Below are positions 15,358 through 23,673 of a DNA stretch of 25,757 nt, in pieces. The stretch lies in the NCBI GenBank assembly GCA_965371785.1, contig CBDUZS010000035.1, forward strand, positions 1 through 25,757, given 5' to 3'. Source of the stretch: CBDUZS01 sp965371785. Its GTDB lineage: Bacteria > Fermentibacterota > Fermentibacteria > Fermentibacterales > JCC-6. How positions within the stretch are numbered: the first letter of the stretch is position 1; each line of letters begins with the position of its first letter. The translations under genes were made by a program, and so were the position numbers. Below the pieces are notes generated by a model, which worked only from the letters and a program-made list of their open reading frames with translations, was not told the DNA's origin and did not search any database.

Positions 15358-16566
15358 TCAATTAAAAAGACTCTTGTACGCGATGAATACCGTTGCCAGT
15401 CCGGTAGCCACCGTAAGGTAGTCCTGCCACCAGACAAGCGATTTTCTAGGCGCATTGATGACCGAGCCCGGTTGAATGACGTTGACTTCCTCGCTGGAAA
15501 GTTCCTCACCGCTGGCAAGAGTGATCCTGACCCCTCCACGCCGGGCTTCGTTAGTGAACCCGCCTGCCTGAGCGATGTAGTAGAGCATCGTTCTGCCTGA
15601 AACGTATGGATATGATCCTGGAAATGCAACACTCCCTACGACTGCCACCGACGTGGCCGACCCGGGAACGACCAGCTTGTCGTTCGGCTCGAGTATCGGA
15701 TCGATATCGATATCGTCCAGCTCGGCGGGCAGCATGACCGGCATGCAGTCCACGATTCGCTCTATGTAGCACTGCCCTCTTATGGCGTTGGAGGTGAAGC
15801 CTCCGGCCCGCATGAGGAGCTGACTAACCGTTTCTCCGGGAATGTATTCGAGTATCGCGCGTTGGGAGAGTACCGAGTCAGGCTGGCTGCTGCTTCCGGT
15901 CAGGTAAACTGCGCCTTCTATCTCGACGAACTCGATAGCCATCGGTACATGGATTCTGTCACTTCGAACCAGAAGGGGGTTTGCCTCGAGGCTGCCATGG
16001 GCGACGAACTCGGTCAGGTCGACGAAAGAAGTATCGTAATCCGCATGGAGAATAGCGACCTGCGTCCAGGATCCGGCTGGTGCGATCCCGCCCGCCAGTT
16101 CGAGAGCCTGTGATAACCTTGTCAAACCGGATATCTGGATAATGCCTGGATCCATCACCTGACCGGACACTGGTATGCGGAATGTAGCGGGTGACGAGAG
16201 GCCGACGGAGACATCGATGCCCCGATAGTAGTAGGTGATGGCATAAACGATGGCATCCTTTGCTTCAGCAAGCGTAAGCCCGGAAACAGGTACTGCCGCA
16301 ATCGCTGGAATGACAACGTTTCCATCGATCGTGACAGGCAAGTTGAGAACGGACGCAGCCCCGATGTCATCCTCGTACATGAAAGGGAGCCCACCGGCAA
16401 TCGAAACCCAGAGCCAGTCACCTGTGCCGATGGTATACTCATCGGGATCAACGTAATCTATAATGACAGTTTCGTATTCGAAACCCGGATTCACCCCGTA
16501 AGTACCGTCTGAGTGACCAGACTGACCGGTGACCAGAACTACTACCAGAGCAACCACTGAAGTCAT
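15358..16566 (-). CDS. Wza-like outer-membrane polysaccharide export protein with SLBB domains
   Basis: The protein has a Poly_export domain (about residues 35-125, with YTIGTGDWLWVSI and VTIDGNVVIPAIAAVPVSGLTLAEAKDAI), then SLBB-type repeats (RIPVSGQVMDPGIIQISGLTRL; LEYIPGETVSQLLMRAGGF; VVGSVAFPGSYPYVSGRTMLYYIAQAGGF). It would form the periplasm-spanning channel for the glycan. ATG 16566 with GGGAAGG at 5 bases is far better than the upstream TTG or ATG. It has a signal-peptide-like N-terminus but no lipobox cysteine, unlike E. coli Wza, and ends in a hydrophobic helix (YLTVATGLATVFIAYKSLF) that may anchor it. The Wzz-like gene follows closely. Confidence 0.88.
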   Translation of the reverse strand: MTSVVALVVVLVTGQSGHSDGTYGVNPGFEYETVIIDYVDPDEYTIGTGDWLWVSIAGGLPFMYEDDIGAASVLNLPVTIDGNVVIPAIAAVPVSGLTLAEAKDAIVYAITYYYRGIDVSVGLSSPATFRIPVSGQVMDPGIIQISGLTRLSQALELAGGIAPAGSWTQVAILHADYDTSFVDLTEFVAHGSLEANPLLVRSDRIHVPMAIEFVEIEGAVYLTGSSSQPDSVLSQRAILEYIPGETVSQLLMRAGGFTSNAIRGQCYIERIVDCMPVMLPAELDDIDIDPILEPNDKLVVPGSATSVAVVGSVAFPGSYPYVSGRTMLYYIAQAGGFTNEARRGGVRITLASGEELSSEEVNVIQPGSVINAPRKSLVWWQDYLTVATGLATVFIAYKSLFN

Positions 16567-16592
16567 TGAAACCTTCCCATGGAATTCGTCGG

Positions 16593-16621
16593 AAACTAAT
16601 CTTCCCTGCACCTCTTGTCAA
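16593..16621 (-). promoter_or_regulatory. candidate sigma70-type promoter for the export genes
   Basis: On the minus strand a perfect TTGACA (16621-16616) is followed after 17 bases by TAGTTT (16598-16593). It lies in the 79-base gap after the GT2 gene, about 27 bases before the ATG at 16566. The -35 is consensus and the spacing ideal, but the -10 is poor. It would let the Wza/Wzz pair be transcribed apart from the genes upstream. Confidence 0.4.
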
Positions 16622-16645
16622 TTTTGAGCACTGTATACCATGCCA

Positions 16646-17770
16646 TCAGGAGGAGGAGGAATCCCATGTTGGTGACGATCCTGCCGAGATGAACCTGAGC
16701 GTTCCCGCAAGCGAAGCCACGTTCATCAGCCAGAAGTAGTAAGGCAGCAGCAGGAAGGAAGGCAACCTGTCTTTCAGGAGCCTTCCCGCCAGGGCCAGCA
16801 GATGAAAGACAATGAACGCGTACAGAATAAGCCTGTACTGAGCCGAACCTGCCAGAAGCAAGAGACACAGCGTGGCCACAATTGTCAGCAATCCAGCCTG
16901 CCATCGCAGGATCTTGTGAACCAGCAGCTGAAGTGCGAGAAGGAATCTGCCTTTGCGCAGCGCTCGACCGAGAAGGATTATGGCAGATCCGCTCATCCAG
17001 CTAACTATCCTGACCATTCTCAAAAATTGGGAAGCATCCTCGGGAGTCGGTTCGACTGCAATAGCACGTTTGCTGTATACGCATCTGTAGCCAAGAACCC
17101 GGACCATGACAGCTAGCTCGAAATCGTCCCCTCTTGCCGGGGAAAGCGGTCTGAAGAGTTCCCGTCTTACGGCGAAGACTGCTCCCGTTGCACCCAGAAC
17201 CGCTCCCAGTCTGCTTCCATTTTTCTTCATCCATTGTTCATACTTCCAGTAGACACTTTCGCAGGTTTCACCCTCGAGACTGTTCAGCCTGCATCCATCG
17301 ACACATCCTACTCTTGAATCGGAAAACGGCCTGACCAGTTCGTAGAGCGTTTCCGGCTGGAACTTCGCATCTGCATCGGTCAGGACGAGCACTTCCCCCG
17401 TCGCTTTCGGGACGAGTTCGGAAACCAGCACCGACTTGCCTTTTCTCACTTCTGATCTGACGAGAGTGACTTTTCGATTGGAAAAGGCTCTGACTTGTTC
17501 ATCCGTGCGGTCTGTCGAGGCATCGGAGGCAACAAGTATCTCAACAAGCTCCTCAGGGTAGTCGAGTGAAAGCAGATTCTCCAGAGTGCTGGATATCTGT
17601 TCCTCTTCATTTCTCGCGGCGATCAGGATGCTGATCGAAGGAAGGCGGTCGGTTGGGGGATATGACTCCTTCCGGAATACAGCAAGAAGCGCGAGAAATG
17701 CCGGGTACACCACCAATGGTGTAGCGATCAGACAGATAGCCGACCAGAACACCCATTCAGCAATGTTCAT
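16646..17770 (-). CDS. GT2-family membrane glycosyltransferase
   Basis: This is a GT-A fold inverting glycosyltransferase. An N-terminal membrane helix precedes the nucleotide-sugar-binding start ISILIAARNEEEQISSTL, the DxD motif in LVLTDADAKF, the acceptor-side GDDFEL motif and then three or four membrane helices. This is the topology of processive or polyprenyl-linked enzymes such as ArnC relatives, IcaA or N-glycosyltransferases of exopolysaccharide systems. ATG 17770 has AGG at 8 bases and is preferred to the longer 17791 start. It follows the ligase gene by 50 bases. The sugar is not readable. Confidence 0.85.
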   Translation of the reverse strand: MNIAEWVFWSAICLIATPLVVYPAFLALLAVFRKESYPPTDRLPSISILIAARNEEEQISSTLENLLSLDYPEELVEILVASDASTDRTDEQVRAFSNRKVTLVRSEVRKGKSVLVSELVPKATGEVLVLTDADAKFQPETLYELVRPFSDSRVGCVDGCRLNSLEGETCESVYWKYEQWMKKNGSRLGAVLGATGAVFAVRRELFRPLSPARGDDFELAVMVRVLGYRCVYSKRAIAVEPTPEDASQFLRMVRIVSWMSGSAIILLGRALRKGRFLLALQLLVHKILRWQAGLLTIVATLCLLLLAGSAQYRLILYAFIVFHLLALAGRLLKDRLPSFLLLPYYFWLMNVASLAGTLRFISAGSSPTWDSSSS

Positions 17771-17820
17771 CAGTATAACCTGTCTCCCCACGCAAATCGG
17801 AAGGTGATATCGTCAGTCCG

Positions 17821-19287
17821 TCAGCTGAAGGTCTCAGAAAGCTTGTCCCTGTCTTTTCTGCTAAGCCTTGCAAAACACAGCAGAAGCCCCATCTCCACCC
17901 AGAATATCGTTGATAGTTTAGGCCACTGGAGAAGGTTGTCTACCAGCTGATGAAGCCCGTACGCTCCCAGAGCTGCCGCGATTCCAAGTACGATGAAACT
18001 GCCTGATCGTCTGTAAGCCCTTACAGAAGCTGTAATCGCTGCCAGTCCCAGCAGGAAGAGTGCCACAATGGACGGAATTCCTCCCTTTACTGCGCTGTTC
18101 AGGAAAAGACTGTTCAGTCCTCCAAAGGAGTTAATGCTGCTGGTGCTTCTGGTGTGCCGGACCTCCCAGAAGCTGTATATCTTCGTCCTGCCCCAGTAGA
18201 ACTCTTTCGCTCCCCAGCCCAATCCCGTCAGGGGCCTCTCCATGAAATTATGCCAGTAACCCTGGTAAGTAACGTACCTGTGCAGGAGGGTCGGTTCGAT
18301 CATGACCGCTCGAGGATTCGTCAGAAAGCTGAGCTGCCTGTTGAAAGTATCTCTCTTTGCGATGATGAGACCGGTGGATAGAACAATGGCGATCAAGGGA
18401 ACCCAGAGCTTCTTTCTGAAACGGGCAACCAGCAGAAAGATTGAAGAGATCGACGCAACCAGAAATCCAGCTCTCGAGAACGTATAGAGTATAGAGATCG
18501 CTCCCAGACCGTATGCGGAATAGGCGATGATTTTCCATTTCAGAGAGCGTACGGAAAGGGCGATTGCAAGGGCAATGGGAACCGTGAGTTCAAGGAAACC
18601 GGAGAAAATATTCGGACCTCCGAAAGTCCCGCTGAACCTGCCCTTGATCAGATAACCTGAGGATAGTTCAACCCGGGAGAACCCGGTCGATGAGACTTGT
18701 TGAACGAGTCCTATCAGAGCGGCAAGCAGCAGAGTCAAAAGAAGAAGCTTTGTCAGTCTGACGATATTTTCACGGCCCCCGTACAGATCGGCGACTATCA
18801 GCATCAGGGGAAGCATCATGTAAACGTTGAATCCCTCTCTGATAGCATTCCAGAAGTACTGCTCGTGTAAATGCAGGGAGACGAACACGCTTACGGCCTG
18901 ACAGAGCAGTGCAGCAAGCGCCAGTTTGACAGGAGGAACCAGAGGAATATGAGGATCATTCCAGAGCACTCGCCGGAACACGTAAACGGCGTAGAAGAGA
19001 AACGACAGAATGGTTACCGGGGATGGAGCGAATTCACCAAACAAGAACTGTCCCTGGCCGATTACCGCTGTGATCAGCAGGAGGGGGAACCAGAATCTCA
19101 AATCCGGCTTGAGGATTGCAAGCATTACAAACGCGGCTGACCCTGCCATCACTACGCGAATAGAACCCGGCCAGTAGAATGAGGCGTACAGGTAGAACAA
19201 AGTGAGAAAGGTAATGACCAGATAAAGTTTCAATCTCGATCCGGGTACTCCATTACCCTCTGCTCGTTCGGAATGACTAGGATTCAA
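17821..19287 (-). CDS. O-antigen ligase / Wzy-type polymerase family membrane protein
   Basis: The protein has about twelve hydrophobic helices and the large periplasmic loop typical of the Wzy/WaaL family, between NFMERPLTGLGWGAKEFYWG and INSFGGLNSLFLNSAVKGG. The GRFSGTFGGPNIFSGFLEL and TFSRAGFLVA segments match the family pattern. It either polymerises lipid-linked repeat units or transfers the finished chain to an acceptor; the sequence does not decide. The start is taken as TTG 19287, which has AAGGAAG at 5 bases and overlaps the previous gene by 11 bases; a longer start at 19377 would run well into that gene. It gives a protein of 488 residues. It is translationally coupled to the formyltransferase-deacetylase. 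Confidence 0.85.
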   Translation of the reverse strand: MNPSHSERAEGNGVPGSRLKLYLVITFLTLFYLYASFYWPGSIRVVMAGSAAFVMLAILKPDLRFWFPLLLITAVIGQGQFLFGEFAPSPVTILSFLFYAVYVFRRVLWNDPHIPLVPPVKLALAALLCQAVSVFVSLHLHEQYFWNAIREGFNVYMMLPLMLIVADLYGGRENIVRLTKLLLLTLLLAALIGLVQQVSSTGFSRVELSSGYLIKGRFSGTFGGPNIFSGFLELTVPIALAIALSVRSLKWKIIAYSAYGLGAISILYTFSRAGFLVASISSIFLLVARFRKKLWVPLIAIVLSTGLIIAKRDTFNRQLSFLTNPRAVMIEPTLLHRYVTYQGYWHNFMERPLTGLGWGAKEFYWGRTKIYSFWEVRHTRSTSSINSFGGLNSLFLNSAVKGGIPSIVALFLLGLAAITASVRAYRRSGSFIVLGIAAALGAYGLHQLVDNLLQWPKLSTIFWVEMGLLLCFARLSRKDRDKLSETFS

Positions 19288-21007
19288 TGGTGCTTCCTTC
19301 CGTTGAATCGATAGAAGCCACAGCGGCATCGGAGAGATAACCGGGAACATCTTCTGCCAGTGACCTGAGGGTGACACATTTGTAGTTCTGCAGGATTCGG
19401 CTCAGACGGGAGATCGAAACCTGCCCGCTGTTGTGGTGCTGTCTGAACCGCTGCAGCCAGTTCATCTTGTGCGACATGTTTATTGAATCTATCTCCCATG
19501 GATGTACGTACAGTATGGGTACCCTGCCCCGCCTGGAAACAGCCCTGAGAAGAAACCGGTGAAGCGGACCAGGATAGAAGCGCATGTACGCCCCTCCCGC
19601 CACGGGAACCTTGAAGTGCAGAATCGAAATGGAAGCGAGGGGCATCTCGACGATTGTGTGCCTGCGTCCGCTCAGTAGATGCGGTTCGAATGGAGCTTCA
19701 GGCATTCCGTACCTGTGCCTGAACATGGGGTATACGCTGCTGTCGTATCGGTACCCGTGCTCGACGATCTCATCTATGGCCCATAGGGTCTCTCTGACCA
19801 CGGAAAAACTCGGAGCCCGGAAACCAACCGGTTCGGGAATATGAAGTTTCTTGTTCACGATTTCTCTGAAGAGATCGAGGTCCCTTCGGAAGTCGTCCTC
19901 TGGCTGCTTCGTCAGCTCTGTGTGACCGTAGCCATGGGAGGCAATCTCATGCCCTCTGTCCGAGATCTGCTGAATGCTGTCCGGATACTTTTCGATAATC
20001 CAGCCCAGAACGAAAAAGGTGGCTCGTGCTTCGTACTCATCGAGCAGATCGAGAACCTTCTTTAGCATGATGGGTACGCGAGACTGCATTCCATCCCATT
20101 TCTCGGCTGGGTACCACCTTCCTGCAGCCGATGTCTGAAACCACTCCTCAACGTCAAACGACAATCCTACAAGAGGTCTCGAGAACCATTTTCCTGTGAT
20201 TCTTCCACCCATTTCGCGAAATTTCCTGACATCTTCCACGGTCGGGAAGAAATTCACAGTGGCTTCTGCTGCCGGATTGGGTTTGAGTTCGACCTTCCCG
20301 GCTTCCAGCATGGCAAGGCCTCTGACGATGAGTGAAGCAGCAACGTTCTTTGATTTCCAGAGGAGCTGTTCGAGGGTTGTATCCTTTATGGATGCATCAA
20401 TCTCACGGCTGAGCAGAATCTCACCCGCGTCCACATCCCTGACCATCCTGTGGAAGGTGACTCCTGGCTGATCTCCTTTGTAGAGGGACCAGAAAGATGG
20501 CATCATTCCCCTGTTCCTGGGGAGAAGCGAGGAATGAACGTTCCAGCATCCCAGTCTGGGAATCTCCAGAGTCTTGCGTTTCAATATCTCCGGACAGGCG
20601 ATTGAAATGAAGACATCCGGATCGAGAGCTTTGAGCTGCTCGCGGATCTTATCGGAATTGATCTTCTGAAGCCTGAAGTGCTCCACGTTGAGTCTCGAGG
20701 AAACCTGGCTGAGGGAGTGGGGAATTCTCGTTGGAACGTTCAGCCATGCCAGGAGCTTGAGACGGATGAATCCGGCAAGCTTGATCGGAAATCTGAGAAT
20801 GCCGAAAAGGCTCATGTACCTGTTCAGGTTAGCAGAGAAGTTCCCGATTGATCCGTGCCCGGCAAATGACACGATCGTGTAGTGGTGATGTGGCGATGCG
20901 GTGATGATCTGCTGCACGGTATTCGGGATGTTGAACGGTTCGTCATCACAGAGGAATACGACGTTCATACCGCCGTTAGCTTGCCGAGCGTTATGCGAGT
21001 CCGTCAT
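19277..21007 (-). CDS. Fused formyltransferase - polysaccharide deacetylase (NodB/DUF3473-type)
   Basis: Residues about 14-215 are a formyltransferase of the GART/Fmt fold with the signature NVHSSLLPRNRG and the triad Asn156, His158, Asp193; the 37-residue Asn-Asp spacing fits the family. Residues about 278-520 are a NodB-type deacetylase closest to the exosortase-associated group: SFDVEEWF (Asp285, Glu287), SHGYGH (His358, His362), GFRAPSF (Arg397), YDSSVYP (Asp422) and YVHPWE (His502). The first domain transfers formyl from 10-formyl-THF to an amino sugar; the second removes an N-acyl group from a glycan. Both catalytic sets look complete, and both domains lack a signal peptide, so it acts in the cytoplasm. 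GGAGG is 18 bases before ATG 21007, too far; ATG 20968 or a rare start nearer GGAGG is possible. Confidence 0.88.
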   Translation of the reverse strand: MTDSHNARQANGGMNVVFLCDDEPFNIPNTVQQIITASPHHHYTIVSFAGHGSIGNFSANLNRYMSLFGILRFPIKLAGFIRLKLLAWLNVPTRIPHSLSQVSSRLNVEHFRLQKINSDKIREQLKALDPDVFISIACPEILKRKTLEIPRLGCWNVHSSLLPRNRGMMPSFWSLYKGDQPGVTFHRMVRDVDAGEILLSREIDASIKDTTLEQLLWKSKNVAASLIVRGLAMLEAGKVELKPNPAAEATVNFFPTVEDVRKFREMGGRITGKWFSRPLVGLSFDVEEWFQTSAAGRWYPAEKWDGMQSRVPIMLKKVLDLLDEYEARATFFVLGWIIEKYPDSIQQISDRGHEIASHGYGHTELTKQPEDDFRRDLDLFREIVNKKLHIPEPVGFRAPSFSVVRETLWAIDEIVEHGYRYDSSVYPMFRHRYGMPEAPFEPHLLSGRRHTIVEMPLASISILHFKVPVAGGAYMRFYPGPLHRFLLRAVSRRGRVPILYVHPWEIDSINMSHKMNWLQRFRQHHNSGQVSISRLSRILQNYKCVTLRSLAEDVPGYLSDAAVASIDSTEGSTIES

Positions 21008-21040
21008 GATCTGATTGATTTCAAACCTCCGTAAGCACTT

Positions 21041-21114
21041 TTGCCTGCTATGCGCCAGCCTGTATAATGCCTTAGCATATAATAATCATACCTTGATCAG
21101 TGATTGGACTGATC
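21041..21114. promoter_or_regulatory. AT-rich intergenic block with promoter-like boxes and a perfect hairpin
   Basis: Between the deacetylase start and the PHP gene end, GATCAGT-GATTGG-ACTGATC (21095-21114) forms a perfect 7-bp hairpin; it lies 3' of the PHP gene but has no U-tract, so it is at best a weak terminator or an operator. Next to it, 21063-21090 is AT-rich with several TATAAT-like boxes on both strands. On the plus strand TTGCCT (21041) and TATAAT (21063) are 16 bases apart and would fire antisense to the PHP gene. On the minus strand this block would have to hold the promoter of the downstream operon. Confidence 0.35.
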
Positions 21115-21180
21115 TTCCTGCATCGTCGGGGGAAGATAGTACGGAAACGACCGGCAATCAAGAATGGCAGCGACACCTGG

Positions 21181-22029
21181 TTACCCGGCTGTCCTGCCTG
21201 GCGGACAAGATCGGAGAGGACATGCGATTCTCTCCCTGTCCGCGAACCGGACGGTATGGGTGAATCCGGTTTCACGAAGAAGCTCGGTAGCCCGATGCAG
21301 AGCATGGAATACCCATGGATCGCGGTGGGTATCGGAACCCGTTGTAACGAGTTCACCCCCGAGTGTTCTGTAAAGTCTCAGGACGGCGGAATTAGGATAT
21401 GTAACGCTTTCCGGCCTTCTCAGGCCAGCGGTGTTGACTTCGAGTGCGATGTTCCGCTCGATCATCGTGAGAAGAATCCGCTCGAGAAGAACCGGCCAGA
21501 GAACGGTCTCATCGAAATCGATCGAAATGCCTGCTTTAGCAAGCCCTCTTCTGAAGATTCCAAGATGGGCTAGAATATCCAGATCGCAGCTCTCGACTAT
21601 TCTGAGAGTCCGACGGAAATATTCTTCGACCAGTTCCATGGGATCTGTTGATGAGTATGCGCTCTCGTCGAGCAGGAACCTGTCCTCAATCCAGTGAAGT
21701 GCTCCCATTAGGAAATCGAACCTCGATTCGGTCAACGCACCCGTTATCTCGGATCTGAATCGCAGGGGCTCTCCCAGCTCGACACCTTTCATCAGTATCA
21801 GGAAATCTGCAGATTCACTGCTGACCTTCCTGAACGCGGCTTCGTATTCATCGGGATCGAAACCTCCGTAACAGAAATCGGATGGGTGAAAATCAAGATG
21901 GACAACGAATCCGATTCCTGCCAGACCTTCTTTCACAGCACGATGGGCGAGTGTGATCTCGCTCAGGGAAGCATCTGGCGAACATGTTGAGTGGACATGC
22001 ATGTCGAAGAGAATCTGAGCCCTCCTCAT
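21181..22029 (-). CDS. PHP-domain phosphoesterase (histidinol-phosphatase-like)
   Basis: The protein has the PHP metal-site motifs in order: FDMHVHS (His11, His13), VVHLDFHP, GVELGE, GALHW, ILAHLG and GSDTHRDP. PHP proteins hydrolyse phosphomonoesters in a three-metal site. The N-terminal HVHSTCSPDA and the length (282) fit HisJ-type histidinol phosphatases. The tyrosine phosphatases of capsule loci (CpsB/YwqE), also PHP proteins, start differently, and no tyrosine kinase is present here. A catabolic or histidine role is as likely as a glycan role. The gap of 173 bases and a hairpin before the deacetylase suggest a separate transcript. Confidence 0.82.
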   Translation of the reverse strand: MRRAQILFDMHVHSTCSPDASLSEITLAHRAVKEGLAGIGFVVHLDFHPSDFCYGGFDPDEYEAAFRKVSSESADFLILMKGVELGEPLRFRSEITGALTESRFDFLMGALHWIEDRFLLDESAYSSTDPMELVEEYFRRTLRIVESCDLDILAHLGIFRRGLAKAGISIDFDETVLWPVLLERILLTMIERNIALEVNTAGLRRPESVTYPNSAVLRLYRTLGGELVTTGSDTHRDPWVFHALHRATELLRETGFTHTVRFADRERIACPLRSCPPGRTAG

Positions 22030-22109
22030 TGCTGGTTCAAGGGATGCTGGTCATATTCGAAAACCCATCCGCGAAATATAGCGCACTGCAATGCTGAATG
22101 GAGTTAATC

Positions 22110-22955
22110 ATGCGTACAGCTCTCCTGTTCCTGTGTGTTCTGGTTCTCGCTTCATTCGGTGACGCCGATCATCTACTGCTTTCAGAGATCTGTGTAACAC
22201 CGACTGACGGTGAATTCGTTGAGATCTTCAACCCGACGGGCGTGTCGGTTTCTCTCGATGACTACTACCTTTGTGATGTCTACGGTGACAGCTCGAGCAT
22301 CGAGTACCTCTACGTCCAGATAGTCGCCGGGCCTCTCACGCAGTCGGGATCGGACTTCGTTGCGAAATTCCCGGGCGGCGCCTCCATTCCCTCTGAAGGG
22401 GTCATCGTCGTAGCCACAACCGGTTCCGGCTTCCTGACGACTTACGGTATCTCAGCCGACTTCGATCTCAGGGGAACAGGTGGCGGAGCCACCCCCATGG
22501 AGGTTCCCGGAAACTGTTTCATTGGTGGATCGGCTGGCCTCACGAACTCTTCGGAACTCGTAATGCTGTTCTTCTGGGACGGTACTTCCGATCTCTGCTC
22601 CGATGTCGACTACGCCATCTGGGGAGACGAAGGTTACATCAACAGGAGGGTTGACAAGACCGGCATCTCAATCGACGGACCTGACGCAGGCACCACTCCC
22701 ACTGCCTACCTGAATGACACCCCCATCGCTGACCAGGATTCGATTGCCGATTCCGGTGCAGCCTACGGTTTCTCGTTCCACAGAGCTGATTTCAACGAAG
22801 GCGCAGAGACCTTTACAGAGGGTAATGGCATCACCGGACACGACGAGACCAGCGAGGATATGTTCAACACCTGGATCACGCTGGAACCCTCTCCCGGTGA
22901 AGTTTACACAGCCCTCGTCCGGAGCACGTGGGGAGAGATCAAAAGCAGTTTCTAA
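22110..22955 (+). CDS. Secreted lamin-tail-domain protein
   Basis: The start ATG 22110 has GGAG at 6 bases; the in-frame ATG at 22098 does not. A signal peptide (RTALLFLCVLVLASFGDA) is cleaved before DHLLLSEI. The mature start, LLLSEICVTPTDGEFVEIFNPTGVSVSLDDYYLCD, is the classic lamin-tail (LTD) fold seen in many exported bacterial proteins. The rest is beta-rich, glycine- and acid-rich, with two or more cysteines after secretion. No C-terminal sorting domain is visible, unlike the Por-sorted protein at the right edge. The role is probably surface or extracellular binding; the ligand is unknown. The gene is divergent from the PHP gene. Confidence 0.82.
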   Translation: MRTALLFLCVLVLASFGDADHLLLSEICVTPTDGEFVEIFNPTGVSVSLDDYYLCDVYGDSSSIEYLYVQIVAGPLTQSGSDFVAKFPGGASIPSEGVIVVATTGSGFLTTYGISADFDLRGTGGGATPMEVPGNCFIGGSAGLTNSSELVMLFFWDGTSDLCSDVDYAIWGDEGYINRRVDKTGISIDGPDAGTTPTAYLNDTPIADQDSIADSGAAYGFSFHRADFNEGAETFTEGNGITGHDETSEDMFNTWITLEPSPGEVYTALVRSTWGEIKSSF

Positions 22956-22998
22956 CTGTCGAAGTTCTGGGCGAATGGAGTAACGGAACTCGAGGGAA

Positions 22999-23646
22999 TC
23001 AGTACGTGATACCCAGACCTGCCACTATCATGTTCCATCTCAGATCCAGAGGAACAAGGAACTCGAAGACAATACTCTCAGGTACGTAGGATCCAGGGCT
23101 TCCGATCTCGAACTGGCATCCAATACGAAGGCACTGGAAGACGGTATTCTCGACTTCTCCCCAGTCATGACCGCCGTTTTCCTTTTCGGGGATGTTCAGG
23201 AAATCAGGGCTGTAGCCCACCTCGTACCCCGCCCAGGCTTCCAGATTGCTGCCGAAGCGGAGTCCGGCGGCAAGAGAAGCCCTTGATCCGATAACCCTGG
23301 CGGGAATGACGTACGAAGCGTTCAGGAGAACTGAAACCGCCTTGTCTCCGGACGGGTCGAGCAAACCAATTTTGACCAGTGGTCCAACACCGTATCCGTA
23401 CGCTGAAAGCCCTACATCGATTCTCTCGGTTGCACCGGTTGAGAAAGTAAATGTCGGATAGGCGTTAAGATTGTCATCCCCAGCCTCTTCGGCTTCCTCC
23501 CTGCCCTCGGCGCTGAAGAAGGCTGGGAGCATGAGGTTCCCCCTGAAGATCATGTGGTTCTCTCCCAGCGTATGAGCACCCTGCATAGCTCCGTAATAGC
23601 AACCTGTTGCAAGTAGAAGAATGCCGAACAAGATCGCGATTCTCAT
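22999..23646 (-). CDS. Beta-rich outer-membrane-associated lipoprotein
   Basis: The N-terminus (IAILFGILLLATGCYYG) is a lipoprotein signal with the acylated Cys16. The mature 200 residues alternate hydrophobic and polar residues (VSVLLNASYVIPARV, SLAAGLRFGSNLEAWAGYEVGYS) and end in an aromatic residue (GLGITY), as in small outer-membrane barrel proteins. No named family was recognised. GGAGG precedes the ATG by about 7 bases and a good promoter lies just upstream. It converges on the lamin-tail gene with a 43-base gap. Confidence 0.75.
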   Translation of the reverse strand: MRIAILFGILLLATGCYYGAMQGAHTLGENHMIFRGNLMLPAFFSAEGREEAEEAGDDNLNAYPTFTFSTGATERIDVGLSAYGYGVGPLVKIGLLDPSGDKAVSVLLNASYVIPARVIGSRASLAAGLRFGSNLEAWAGYEVGYSPDFLNIPEKENGGHDWGEVENTVFQCLRIGCQFEIGSPGSYVPESIVFEFLVPLDLRWNMIVAGLGITY

Positions 23647-23673
23647 GTGACAGCCCCTCCGTCAGTTTATTCG

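Noticed and set aside
15340..15365. TTGA tandem repeat before the Wzz-like gene as a phase-variable tract
   Set aside because: Only three copies, too short for slippage to be likely.
16596..16904. Frameshift in the C-terminus of the GT2 gene (second frame with a membrane helix)
   Set aside because: The main frame ends with LRFISAGSSPTWD, which resembles the normal end of such GT2 proteins; the other frame is a shadow.
19277..21007. PEP-CTERM/exosortase locus
   Set aside because: The deacetylase domain resembles exosortase-linked ones, but no exosortase or PEP-CTERM protein is in the window.
21181..22029. Capsule tyrosine phosphatase (CpsB/YwqE)
   Set aside because: The N-terminal motif is that of HisJ-type PHP proteins, and no tyrosine kinase is in the locus.
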